DNA from: Sulfurimonas sp. SAG-AH-194-L11
GTDB lineage: Bacteria; Campylobacterota; Campylobacteria; Campylobacterales; Sulfurimonadaceae
Direction of reading: 5' to 3'
NCBI RefSeq assembly: GCF_029215995.1
Contig: NZ_JAEMVB010000001.1
Span: 1 to 64,000, forward strand
Length of the DNA stretch: 64,000 nucleotides
Both the position numbers and the translations under genes were made by a program. Below, in pieces: positions 1 through 8,273 of the stretch (position 1 is its first letter; every line of letters starts with the position of its first letter). A model generated the notes under the pieces. It was given only the letters and a program-made list of their open reading frames with translations, did not search any database and was not told the origin of the DNA.

Positions 1-1
1 C

Positions 2-853
2 TATCGTTTAACAAAATCTACTCAAACTCTTATAGTTATGGATAGCTCTTTAGAGTTAGACTCACTCTCTCCTTTTTTAGATGTAACACAAAGGTTATTA
101 AATGCAGGGGTCAAAGCTCCACATATACTAGAGCAAAATGAAAAAGATGGCTATCTTGTTTTAGAAGATTTTGGGAATGTGCCACTTCTTGATATCTTAG
201 AGTGTTCTAACTTTAAGAGACACTACAAATCTGCCATAGATGAGATACTCAAGATGCAAAATGCAGATACAAAAACTCTTCCTCTCTATGACAAAGAGTT
301 CTTACACTTTGAGATGGACTTGATGCAAAAATGGTACTTGGAAAAAAAACTTTCACTAACTTTAAGTGCAGAGGAAAAAGAACTCATAGCTAACACTCTA
401 AACACCATATCTAATATAGTACTTGAGCAGCCTAGAGATGTTTTTGTACACCGTGACTTTCACTCTCGTAACATTATGCTCACAGCTAAAGATGAGATGG
501 GAGTCATTGATTATCAAGATGCTATGAGTGGGGCTATTACCTATGACTTAGTTTCACTTTTAAAAGATTGTTATATAAAGTTTGATAGAGTAGACATAGA
601 AGCACTCGCTCTTTACTTTAGAGATACAAAAAAGTTAGCGCTTAGTGATGCACTCTTTTTAAAATGGTTTGACTTTATGGGTCTACAACGCCACATAAAG
701 GTCTTAGGTGTCTTCTCACGTCTGCACCTTAGAGATAAGAAAGATGGCTATCTAAAAGACATCCCTCTTGTTTTAGAGTACACTATTGAGACCGCATTAC
801 GCTACGATGAGACTCAAGAATTTGCACTTTTTTTACAGAGTATAACTCGATGA
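2..853 (+). CDS. amgK: AmgK-like aminosugar (MurNAc/GlcNAc) kinase, 5' truncated by the window
   Basis: This is an APH-fold sugar kinase. The AmgK family phosphorylates the anomeric carbon of N-acetylmuramate or N-acetylglucosamine in the cytoplasm, feeding peptidoglycan recycling. The frame stays open upstream of the ATG at 38 to the window edge and reads a family-like YRLTKSTQTLIVMD, so the true start lies outside the window. The Brenner motif FVHRDFHSRNIML and the metal-binding IDYQDA segment are visible. The stop overlaps the MurU-like gene by an ATGA, indicating translational coupling. The AmgK call rests on this pairing as well as on sequence; a generic aminoglycoside phosphotransferase label would be less informative. 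Confidence 0.8.
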   Translation, partial: YRLTKSTQTLIVMDSSLELDSLSPFLDVTQRLLNAGVKAPHILEQNEKDGYLVLEDFGNVPLLDILECSNFKRHYKSAIDEILKMQNADTKTLPLYDKEFLHFEMDLMQKWYLEKKLSLTLSAEEKELIANTLNTISNIVLEQPRDVFVHRDFHSRNIMLTAKDEMGVIDYQDAMSGAITYDLVSLLKDCYIKFDRVDIEALALYFRDTKKLALSDALFLKWFDFMGLQRHIKVLGVFSRLHLRDKKDGYLKDIPLVLEYTIETALRYDETQEFALFLQSITR

Positions 854-1509
854 AAGCGATGATACTTGCCGCAGGACGTGGAGAGAGAATGCGACCACTC
901 ACTGACTCTCTTCCAAAACCACTTTTAGAAGTTCAAGGTAAGCCCCTTATCCTTTGGCATATAGAAAAACTCATACGAAATGGTTTTGAAGAAGTAGTCA
1001 TAAATATCGCCCACTTAGGCTATAAAATTTCTGAGTACTTAGGTGATGGCTCATGCTACGGTATCAGCATTCTCTACTCTGATGAGCAAGAGAGTGGTGC
1101 TTTAGAGTCTGCTGGTGGTATTAAAAAAGCACTTCCACTTTTAGGAGATGCACCTTTTTTAGTAGTCAATGGGGATATCTTTTGCGACTACGAATTTGAT
1201 GCCAACTTTCTTTTAAAAGGGAAAAAAGCACATCTTATCTTAGTAGCGAATCCTGAACATAATGCCAAAGGAGACTTTGGACTTCAGGATGGTGTAGTTT
1301 TAAATGAAGCTGATGAAATGTTTACATTCTCAGGCATAGGGTATTATACTCATGAGTTTTTTGATACCATGAGTGTAGAAAAAAAATCCCTCGCACCACT
1401 TTTGAGAGAAGCAGTAGATAAAAAAGAGATTAGTGGTGAAGTGTTTACAAAAAAGTGGCACGATATTGGCACACCTAAAAGATTAAAAGAGATAAACAAT
1501 GAAAACTAA
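850..1509 (+). CDS. murU: MurU-like N-acetylmuramate-1-phosphate uridylyltransferase
   Basis: This nucleotidyltransferase is expected to turn MurNAc-1-phosphate plus UTP into UDP-MurNAc, bypassing de novo MurA/MurB synthesis. The N-terminal LAAGRGERMRPLTDSLPKPL is the classic nucleotide-binding signature, followed by GKPLI and VVNGDIFCD. Its 219 residues fit MurU and are shorter than RmlA or GlmU. It overlaps the AmgK-like kinase by 4 nt and the transglycosylase start by 11 nt, so the three are almost certainly one transcript. A mannose-1-phosphate guanylyltransferase-like role is possible but less likely with this neighbour. Confidence 0.82.
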   Translation: MKAMILAAGRGERMRPLTDSLPKPLLEVQGKPLILWHIEKLIRNGFEEVVINIAHLGYKISEYLGDGSCYGISILYSDEQESGALESAGGIKKALPLLGDAPFLVVNGDIFCDYEFDANFLLKGKKAHLILVANPEHNAKGDFGLQDGVVLNEADEMFTFSGIGYYTHEFFDTMSVEKKSLAPLLREAVDKKEISGEVFTKKWHDIGTPKRLKEINNEN

Positions 1510-2473
1510 ATTACTCCTCATACTCCTTACACTCACCACACTTCTTCAAGCGAAGTACACTAACTGCGACTTTAAAAACAAAAACTACTCTGATGTTTGC
1601 AAACAAGCTGTTAAGGCCGGTGTCTCCTATGAGTATGCTAACAAATTTTTAACTTCCTACTTTAAAACAAAAAAATATGATGAAGTAAGTTGGACCTACC
1701 TACAACCAAACAAAATTAAGCATCATCAAGCACAAGAGAAAAAAGCAAACAATATACTTGTCAAATATATACCCCAAATGGTACAAAATCTTCAAAAATA
1801 CAAAGAAGTCTATGACTATGTAGAAAAGAAATATGGGGTCAACCGTGAGATAATTGCAGCTATACTTTTAAAAGAGACAAAACTCGGAAAGATTAAACCC
1901 TCGCATGATGCTTTTATAGTTTTTAACACTATGGTTGTAAGAACAAAACCAAACTCTACAAGAGAGAAGTGGTTACTCAAGATGGGAAAAACAAATATGG
2001 CTTCTATTATCACTCACTGCTACAAAGCAGAGTTAGCACCCGAGCAGTGCAACCTTGCAAGTTCATATGCGGGAGCAGTCGGTATCCCTCAGTTTATGCC
2101 AAATAGTTTTATCTATGCGAAGTCTTACACAAACAGAGTAGCCGACCTTACAAAAATGCAAGATGCGATAGTCTCCGCTGCAAATTTCTTACATGAAAAA
2201 GCCTCTTTTAATGAACTTATAAACTGGGACAGATTTCCCGATGTTCCACAGATAGAAGCACAGTGGTATGAGTATGATTATGCTACAAAAAATGCTTCGT
2301 TTGTGTATGATACAAGTAAAAGTGGAAAAGTGTATAACTGCTTTACAAAGGGTAAGCCTGCATTACAAAAGATGAAAGAGTACACAAAAAAGATTATGAG
2401 ATATAATAACTCATCGAACTATGCAGTAGGAGTTATGAGACTCGCTTATGAGGCTCACTACTCTCTGTATTAG
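1499..2473 (+). CDS. MltB-family lytic murein transglycosylase
   Basis: This is an exported peptidoglycan lyase that would release anhydro-muropeptides. A signal peptide ends near LLQA. The central domain carries the MltB/SLT_2 features: a catalytic Glu in AAILLKETKLG, then SSYAGAVGIPQFMPNSF. At 324 residues it is typical for the family. It starts inside the MurU-like gene, so the enzyme that liberates anhydroMurNAc precursors is co-expressed with two enzymes that salvage the sugar. Its stop overlaps the stop of the convergent GAF gene. Which Mlt subfamily it belongs to cannot be fixed from sequence alone. Confidence 0.85.
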   Translation: MKTKLLLILLTLTTLLQAKYTNCDFKNKNYSDVCKQAVKAGVSYEYANKFLTSYFKTKKYDEVSWTYLQPNKIKHHQAQEKKANNILVKYIPQMVQNLQKYKEVYDYVEKKYGVNREIIAAILLKETKLGKIKPSHDAFIVFNTMVVRTKPNSTREKWLLKMGKTNMASIITHCYKAELAPEQCNLASSYAGAVGIPQFMPNSFIYAKSYTNRVADLTKMQDAIVSAANFLHEKASFNELINWDRFPDVPQIEAQWYEYDYATKNASFVYDTSKSGKVYNCFTKGKPALQKMKEYTKKIMRYNNSSNYAVGVMRLAYEAHYSLY

Positions 2474-2955
2474 CTTTCATTCATAAGAACGAGTTCTAAA
2501 CTACCACTTATATAGTTTGCTAAAAATGTAAGTATGTCTAAATCTTTCTCATCGAAATCACCACGAGACTTGTTGAGGAGTTGCATAACACCCATCACAT
2601 CGCGTTTTGAGTTAAAGATAGGAATACTAAGCATATTTTTTGTGATAAAACCACTCTGCTTATCTATATTTGGTAAGAAACGTCTGTCTTCATAAGGATT
2701 ATTTACAATTTGGCCCTCTTTCTTTTTATATGTATCTCCTACTATACCTGCATCTAAGCCTATAACTATTCGTCCTATATCATTGCTTAACTTTGTCCAG
2801 AGTATATTATCAGTATCATCTACTATGAAGATAGAACAGCGCTCTGCACCTGAGAGGCGCTTTGCCTCCTCTGCGATAAGTTCTAAAGTATTATCCATAT
2901 TATCTAGTGAAGCTAACTTCTTTCCAAACTCAGCAATTTCATTAAATGTTTTCAT
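2470..2955 (-). CDS. single-domain GAF protein (second of a tandem pair)
   Basis: A 161-residue stand-alone GAF domain with no output domain. Visible GAF hallmarks are AERCSIFIVDD, the segment DKQSGFITKNMLSIPIF and GVMQLLNKSRGDFDEKDLDI. The last resembles the NK...FDE stretch found in small-ligand-binding GAFs. It begins directly after the stop of its paralogue upstream with no spacer, so the two are co-translated and may heterodimerise. The ligand is unknown. Its stop overlaps the stop of the transglycosylase on the other strand. Confidence 0.75.
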   Translation of the reverse strand: MKTFNEIAEFGKKLASLDNMDNTLELIAEEAKRLSGAERCSIFIVDDTDNILWTKLSNDIGRIVIGLDAGIVGDTYKKKEGQIVNNPYEDRRFLPNIDKQSGFITKNMLSIPIFNSKRDVMGVMQLLNKSRGDFDEKDLDILTFLANYISGSLELVLMNES

Positions 2956-3474
2956 TTACTTCTCTCGTTTAAGCTCTTGAGCTTCACTCAAGTAAACATT
3001 AGTAAGCTCTAAAAATCCACTGATATAATGTGCAAAAAATATCATAAAACGTTTATCTTCTTCATCAAATTCACTGTTTTTATTTATAAGCTGTAGAACT
3101 CCCAGTATATTGCGTTTTGAGCTAAAGATAGGAGCTGTTATAACATTTTTTGTCTCAAAGCCGGTCTCTTTATCAACATCTGATAAGAAGTCTGGATGTC
3201 CATATGGATCATTCGTCATAATTGGTTTTTTCTCTTTAAGTGTAGCTCCAACAAGACCCTTATTTGATGGTACTATGATTTTTTCAACACCATCCGCAAT
3301 GGTTGTCCATAACTCTTGATTTTTTGCATCATTTATAAAGATAGAACATCGTTGTGCCCCAATAACATTTTTAGCATAAACAGAAATAAGTGGTAAACCT
3401 TCAGAGAGAGTTTTTTTTTCAAGCAGTTCTCTTCCGAAATTTGCGAGGGCATGATAAGTGTTAGCATATTTCAT
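2956..3474 (-). CDS. single-domain GAF protein (first of a tandem pair)
   Basis: A 172-residue GAF protein, clearly paralogous to the gene just downstream. It shares AQRCSIFINDA, DKETGFETKNVITAPIFSSKRN and GVLQLINKNSEFDEEDKRF. The C-terminus extends into a short charged helix ending ELKREK. There is no kinase, GGDEF or HTH domain, so it probably acts as a sensor or scaffold for a partner. The divergent arsC gene shares the upstream region. A tandem duplication is the simplest origin for the pair. Confidence 0.75.
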   Translation of the reverse strand: MKYANTYHALANFGRELLEKKTLSEGLPLISVYAKNVIGAQRCSIFINDAKNQELWTTIADGVEKIIVPSNKGLVGATLKEKKPIMTNDPYGHPDFLSDVDKETGFETKNVITAPIFSSKRNILGVLQLINKNSEFDEEDKRFMIFFAHYISGFLELTNVYLSEAQELKREK

Positions 3475-3557
3475 TGTAACAATTTCCTTTTAGCTTCATT
3501 CTTTCAATTATTTTGAACTATTATAGTGTAAAATACCAATAAAATAAAGGAATATTT

Positions 3558-3908
3558 ATGAAAATATCAATCTGGCACAACCCACGGTGTAGTAAATCCC
3601 GTGAGGCCGTAAAAGTCGTAGAGGCATCTAAGTGCGAAAGTGAAGTTATAAAGTATTTAGATGAGACACTGAGTATGGATACTATGAAAGAGACACTTAA
3701 AATGTTAGGCTTTTCAAGTGCTAGAGAGTGGATGCGAACAACTGAAGCGATTTATAAGGAACTTGATTTAAAAAATGTTACTGATGAGGATGCTCTTCTT
3801 GAAGCGATGATACGCAATCCTAAACTTATCCAACGTCCTGTACTTATTAAAGGGGATAAAGCGATTATTGGTCGTCCTGAGTCTGCAATAACTGACTTGT
3901 TAAACTAA
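3558..3908 (+). CDS. arsC: arsenate reductase, ArsC/Spx-fold
   Basis: Thioredoxin-fold reductase expected to convert arsenate to arsenite using glutaredoxin/glutathione-type thiols. The N-terminus IWHNPRCSKSREA matches the E. coli-type ArsC active-site loop, with the nucleophile at Cys11. A conserved arginine-proline segment is near the C-terminus (NPKLIQRPVLIKG). At 116 residues it is the normal length. A TATAGT-like -10 about 35 nt upstream and an AAAGGA ribosome site support the start. No arsR or arsenite pump is adjacent, so a YffB-like general reductase role remains possible. Confidence 0.85.
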   Translation: MKISIWHNPRCSKSREAVKVVEASKCESEVIKYLDETLSMDTMKETLKMLGFSSAREWMRTTEAIYKELDLKNVTDEDALLEAMIRNPKLIQRPVLIKGDKAIIGRPESAITDLLN

Positions 3909-3976
3909 TTTTTAAATTTAATCATACTCTTCTATATTAAGTGTTATTATATTAGATAATGTTTAAGGAGAGGAAT

Positions 3977-4204
3977 ATGTATGCTCATGATAAACGCCGC
4001 TCACGCGGTTCAATGGTACCGAACTTTTTCTTTATGCTTCAACTCACTATAATTGGATTACTCGCTTACATGTTTGTTGAAATTGCATCTATACTTAATG
4101 TCTCATCTATTATTATGTACGGAATGATTATTTTACTCATTACTACAGTCTTTCTCTGTTTAGAGAAAAGACATAATGTTATAAAACGTCAAAGGTTTTG
4201 TTAA
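3977..4204 (+). CDS. small two-helix membrane protein
   Basis: I do not recognise a family. The track start at 3959 is unlikely because the strong AAGGAGAGG ribosome site lies just after it and points to the ATG at 3977, giving a 75-residue protein. A basic N-terminus (HDKRRSRGS) is followed by two probable membrane helices (FFFMLQLTIIGLLAYMFVEI and IIMYGMIILLITTVFLCL) and a basic tail, so both ends are probably cytoplasmic. Its stop overlaps the stop of the convergent deaminase gene. Confidence 0.65.
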   Translation: MYAHDKRRSRGSMVPNFFFMLQLTIIGLLAYMFVEIASILNVSSIIMYGMIILLITTVFLCLEKRHNVIKRQRFC

Positions 4205-4632
4205 AGTTTTTCGATAATCACTCCATTATCTTTAATAAACTTAGAGATAACTGCCGAGTGAGTATGCTCATACTCTTTAGCATATACTATGCGTTTTATT
4301 CCACTAGCTATGACATTTTTAGAACACTCACTGCAAGGTTCTAGTGTCACATAAATAGTAGCACCATTTACACTTATACCCTCACGAGCCGCCCAAATAA
4401 TTGCATTCATCTCTGCATGAATCTCATAGGTTTTACTCCACTCATGATGCTCTGATGTGTACTCGTTATTCCAGTGATCACAGCAGTTTGTAAATCCAGC
4501 AGGAGTACCGTTATAACCTGTACTGAGTATACGACCATCTTTAACTATAACAGCACCTACTTGTTTACTTACACACTTTGAAGCAGATGCTATCTCTGTT
4601 GCTATGTTTATAAAGTTTATATCACTGAGCAT
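4201..4632 (-). CDS. dCMP deaminase family protein
   Basis: Zinc-dependent cytidine/deoxycytidylate deaminase, expected to convert dCMP to dUMP for thymidylate synthesis. The zinc ligands and catalytic Glu are visible as HAEMNAI (His72, Glu74) and EPCSECSK (Cys100, Cys103). The STGYNGTPAGFTNCCDHWN segment is characteristic of the ComEB/dCMP deaminase group. At 143 residues it is full length. It starts on the base after the stop of the SurA-like gene, so the two are co-transcribed, although no functional link is obvious. Confidence 0.88.
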   Translation of the reverse strand: MLSDINFINIATEIASASKCVSKQVGAVIVKDGRILSTGYNGTPAGFTNCCDHWNNEYTSEHHEWSKTYEIHAEMNAIIWAAREGISVNGATIYVTLEPCSECSKNVIASGIKRIVYAKEYEHTHSAVISKFIKDNGVIIEKL

Positions 4633-5469
4633 TTATTTCACTTCTCGTATAATATTGATATCTGCATTATGTTTAAGACGTGCAAAGTAGTCGCTGAGAA
4701 CCTGTTCGCGTTTTTCAGACATGATAGAGTTTACGATTTGGTTTCTCACACTTGAGAGCCCACCCTCTTTGGCTGACTCTATCTCTTTTATATAAAAACT
4801 CATAAAACCACCCTTACCATTTGGTATAACAGGTGTAAAACTATTAAGTGCAGTTCTCTCAAGTAGTGCTGCAAGCTCTGGAGAAATCTTACTGTAAGGT
4901 AAAACCTGCTCATTTGTTCGAATCTTAGGAGAATAAAACATAGGATTATCTACTTTTGTTTGTAGTGCATTTTTATCCTCAGCATCATAAATTATAACTG
5001 TAAACGAAGCGGGATGTTTGTACGTATCTTTGTGCATTTCATAGTAATCTTCACACTCAAGATCACTCGGCTCACTCAAAGATGAGTAAGCAATCGCTTG
5101 GTAGAGTTTTTGAGAGAGTAACTTCTGCTTTGTTTTCTCTTTTAACTCCATAGAGCCCATACCATTTGACTCTCTTACTGCATCATAAAAGTCGCTTATA
5201 CTCATGTTGTTTCTGGCTGCTAGTTTTTTGATGTCATCATAAACCTCAGCAGATGAAACCTTTATCTTTCTCTTCTCTATCTCAGCCTCTTCAAGTTTTT
5301 GACGGATTAAAGTATCTGTTGCTCTCTTAGCACTCATTTTTGAGATTTCCATCTCATGTTTAATATCTAAAAGAGTGATTGCCTTATCTGCTACAACAAT
5401 TGCAACACCATCATAAACCTCAGCATTGAGGAGTGCACCTAGTAGTAAAGTTAGTAAAAATTTATACAT
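4633..5469 (-). CDS. SurA-like periplasmic chaperone / peptidyl-prolyl isomerase family protein
   Basis: Exported protein resembling the SurA-N domain chaperones of Campylobacterota. It has a signal peptide (LLLGALLNA), then VYDGVAIVVADKAITLLDI, the usual start of a SurA fold, then a helical region and a C-terminal isomerase-like region. It should help outer-membrane proteins cross the periplasm. Its 278 residues match the single-isomerase-domain versions of the phylum. The gene is followed without spacing by the deaminase gene. A 20-bp palindrome lies in its upstream region. Confidence 0.75.
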   Translation of the reverse strand: MYKFLLTLLLGALLNAEVYDGVAIVVADKAITLLDIKHEMEISKMSAKRATDTLIRQKLEEAEIEKRKIKVSSAEVYDDIKKLAARNNMSISDFYDAVRESNGMGSMELKEKTKQKLLSQKLYQAIAYSSLSEPSDLECEDYYEMHKDTYKHPASFTVIIYDAEDKNALQTKVDNPMFYSPKIRTNEQVLPYSKISPELAALLERTALNSFTPVIPNGKGGFMSFYIKEIESAKEGGLSSVRNQIVNSIMSEKREQVLSDYFARLKHNADINIIREVK

Positions 5470-5524
5470 ATATGTTCCATTTAAAATTAATTTTGATATT
5501 CTATCTATATTTTACCAATAGATA

Positions 5525-5544
5525 TATAACTGACCTCAGTTATA
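5525..5544. promoter_or_regulatory. 20-bp palindrome upstream of the SurA-like gene
   Basis: TATAACTGA-CC-TCAGTTATA has perfect 9-bp arms and a 2-bp centre. It sits between the end of pldA and the start of the SurA-like gene on the minus strand. There is no T-run beside it on either strand, so a dimeric repressor or activator site is more likely than a terminator. The cognate regulator is unknown. Confidence 0.45.
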
Positions 5545-5577
5545 AGTTTAGCTCTTCTTTAAGCTTTAGCACTCTTT

Positions 5578-6741
5578 TTATCTCGATATACTTATACCAA
5601 AACCGACCTTAGTTATCTTCTGATCATAATCAATCAAAGAACTTCCATATCCACTAAAAGCTTGTAGATAAAAGTAGACATCTTCGCTCACAAGAGTAGG
5701 ATAACTCATAGATACTTCTGCAGAGGCTACACCTTTTTTAATGCTTGGATTTACTTTAGCACTCAGAAGAAGTTTTTTATGAATGTATGTAAGTTCGACA
5801 GAACCTTGTCCATAGTACTCTTCTATGTCAGGGTTATCATCACTAATCTTATCTTCTGCTAGTCGATGCCAAACATTTAGTGTACTAAAAAAGTTTCCCC
5901 ACTGAAAATATGTTTTTAAATACAAACGATTCCAAGAGCGCGAACGTGAACCCTCTATCGGTCCATCAGGGCGTGTTCTGTTTCCATCTGTTACCGGTTG
6001 ACCATTTGAAGAGTGCTTATACCCAAAGACTACACCTTTTAAACCTACTATATCTGCCTTGTGCAAGAGAGGAAATGTTACAAAAAGCTCAGGTTTATAG
6101 TTTGTTTCACGAAAAGGTGAAGAGTTAAGAAAAATCTGCCAAAATGATGTTTGTGTATATGCTGCACTCCAGATTTGAGAAGCCCCAAACCAATCTGTCA
6201 CATAATCAGCTCGGAGTGATATTTGATACTGTAGTTCTAGAGGAAGATATCTCTCTACATTAGAGTTTATGATAGGCTTACGTGATTCATATTTTATATC
6301 CCCTTTTGGAATAGTGTCAGAATAGCTTACCATCAAATAATTAGGCTCATAGGCACGCAATGCAAACTTTCCACTAATAAGTTTCAGAGCTGTTTGTGAT
6401 GAATCATCATCGCTTAGGGGACTCATGTTACTAAAGATGGTCTGGTACAACTTTTTCCTATTTGTTTTTGCCACTTCCCATTGAGCAGCTTTTTTATACC
6501 ATATAGCAGCCTCTTTATGATTTTGTGCTACACCCTTAGCATTTTGATACATCCAACCAAGCTTATATGCAGCTTCTGAGTTTTGCGATTTTTCTGTACA
6601 CTTGAGAAGTATTGCAAAGGCTTTTTCATACTCATCATTATTAAAAAAAGCTTGTGCTTGTATCAGGGGAGCCAGTTTATCGATTGCAGTAGCATTAAGA
6701 TTGAGAGAGAGTAGTAAAAAAAACAGAAGCAGTAGTTTCAA
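5578..6741 (-). CDS. pldA: outer-membrane phospholipase A (OMPLA) with an N-terminal Sel1-type repeat
   Basis: Outer-membrane barrel phospholipase hydrolysing phospholipid acyl chains. A signal peptide (residues 1-18) is followed by a helical stretch containing a clear Sel1 repeat, AAYKLGWMYQNAKGVAQNHK, then WYKKAAQ (about residues 55-87). The OMPLA barrel follows. The catalytic HSSNG motif places His243 and Ser245, and the RSWNRLY segment supplies the conserved Asn. The protein ends in a barrel-like strand, KVGFGISISR. The Sel1 stretch is an addition relative to textbook PldA (387 residues here) and may bind a partner in the periplasm. Confidence 0.88.
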   Translation of the reverse strand: MKLLLLFFLLLSLNLNATAIDKLAPLIQAQAFFNNDEYEKAFAILLKCTEKSQNSEAAYKLGWMYQNAKGVAQNHKEAAIWYKKAAQWEVAKTNRKKLYQTIFSNMSPLSDDDSSQTALKLISGKFALRAYEPNYLMVSYSDTIPKGDIKYESRKPIINSNVERYLPLELQYQISLRADYVTDWFGASQIWSAAYTQTSFWQIFLNSSPFRETNYKPELFVTFPLLHKADIVGLKGVVFGYKHSSNGQPVTDGNRTRPDGPIEGSRSRSWNRLYLKTYFQWGNFFSTLNVWHRLAEDKISDDNPDIEEYYGQGSVELTYIHKKLLLSAKVNPSIKKGVASAEVSMSYPTLVSEDVYFYLQAFSGYGSSLIDYDQKITKVGFGISISR

Positions 6742-6851
6742 AATCGTATCCTCAAGAAATTAATTGCGCCATCATAACACATTAGCATTAGTATCAAGCA
6801 GTTTTAACCTACTTTAGATAAAATTACACTACTTAAACTAAAGGCTTTTTT

Positions 6852-8237
6852 ATGGTTGTTACTCGTTTTGCTCCCTCTCCTACTGGATACTTACATATAG
6901 GTGGTCTTAGAACCGCTCTTTTTTCTTACCTTTGGGCTAAAAATCAAGGCGGAAAGTTTGTACTTCGTATAGAAGATACTGATAAGGCTCGTAACTCAGA
7001 GGAAGCGACTCAGGCAATTTTAAAAGCTTTTGAGTGGTTAGGACTTGCGGCTGATGGTGAGATTACATACCAGAGTCAACGCAGTGAGATTTATGCAAAG
7101 TATATCAAGCAACTTTTAGATGAGGGCAAAGCTTACAAGTGCTACATGAGTAAAGAAGAGCTCACAGAGCTTCGTGAAACACAGATGGCAAACAAAGAGC
7201 GTACAATGTACGATGGTCGTTACCGTGACTTTAATGGTACTCCTCCTGAGGGTGTCGCGCCTGTTATCCGTATAAAAAGTCCTAAAACAGGAGAGATTCT
7301 TGTAAAAGATGGCGTTAAAGGGACTATTAGTTTTCAAGCTGAAGATATCTTAGATGACTTTGTTATAGCTAGAGCTGATGGTGCTCCAACTTACAACTTT
7401 GTTGTGGCGATAGATGATCACCTTATGGGGATAAATGAAGTTATCCGTGGAGATGATCACCTCTCTAACACACCAAAACAGATAGTAGTCTATGAGGCTT
7501 TAGGTTTTGATATCCCTGCATTTTATCATGTTCCTATGATTCACAACTCTAAAGGAAAAAAACTCTCTAAACGCGATGGTGCTACTGATGTTATGGCTTA
7601 TAAAGAGATGGGGTACACGCCACAAGCGCTCCTTAATTTTCTTGTGCGTTTAGGCTGGAGTCATGGTGATCAAGAGATATTTTCAATGGATGAGATGATA
7701 GAGCTTTTTAATCCAAAAGACATTAACAAGTCAGCAAGTATCTACAATACTGAAAAACTTGACTGGTTAAATGCTCACTATATTAAAAACACTTCAAATG
7801 ATGCACTTGCAGAACTTTTAGAAGATTATGGTATTCACCTCTCTTCACATGATAAAAAAGAGATCTTACTTGATGCACTTAAAGAGAGAGCTAAAACACT
7901 CAAAGAGTTAGCAAGTTTGATAACTGAGATACTAACAACTCCAAGCGAGTATGAAGCTAAAGCTGTTAAAAAAGCCTTTAAAGATGGGGCATTTGAAGTG
8001 CTAGAAGCTTACAGTGAAAAACTAAAGCTAAATGAGCCTCACCTACCAACAGACTACCATGCACTTATGGAAGAAGTTGTAAGTGAAATGGAAATTGGAT
8101 TTGGAAAAATCGGAATGCCACTGCGTGTTGCACTACTGGGAAAGATGGGTGGACCAAATATAGATGTCATTATGGCTGTGATTGGCAAAGAAGAGACACT
8201 CTCAAGAATACAACAGGCAATAACAAAAAACTCTTAA
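6852..8237 (+). CDS. gltX: glutamyl-tRNA synthetase, GltX1-like
   Basis: Class I synthetase charging tRNA-Glu. The HIGH-type motif is PSPTGYLHIGG (residues 9-19) and the KMSKS-type motif is KLSKR near residue 237. The C-terminal anticodon-binding region is complete (461 residues). Campylobacterota usually carry two paralogues, one charging tRNA-Glu and one misacylating tRNA-Gln. The N-terminal segment through CYMSKEEL reads most like GltX1 of Helicobacter, but this assignment is from memory of the family. It stands alone between pldA (divergent) and a diguanylate cyclase gene. Confidence 0.92.
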   Translation: MVVTRFAPSPTGYLHIGGLRTALFSYLWAKNQGGKFVLRIEDTDKARNSEEATQAILKAFEWLGLAADGEITYQSQRSEIYAKYIKQLLDEGKAYKCYMSKEELTELRETQMANKERTMYDGRYRDFNGTPPEGVAPVIRIKSPKTGEILVKDGVKGTISFQAEDILDDFVIARADGAPTYNFVVAIDDHLMGINEVIRGDDHLSNTPKQIVVYEALGFDIPAFYHVPMIHNSKGKKLSKRDGATDVMAYKEMGYTPQALLNFLVRLGWSHGDQEIFSMDEMIELFNPKDINKSASIYNTEKLDWLNAHYIKNTSNDALAELLEDYGIHLSSHDKKEILLDALKERAKTLKELASLITEILTTPSEYEAKAVKKAFKDGAFEVLEAYSEKLKLNEPHLPTDYHALMEEVVSEMEIGFGKIGMPLRVALLGKMGGPNIDVIMAVIGKEETLSRIQQAITKNS

Positions 8238-8273
8238 TAGACACGAAAGTTTATATCTGATAGAATTGAAACT

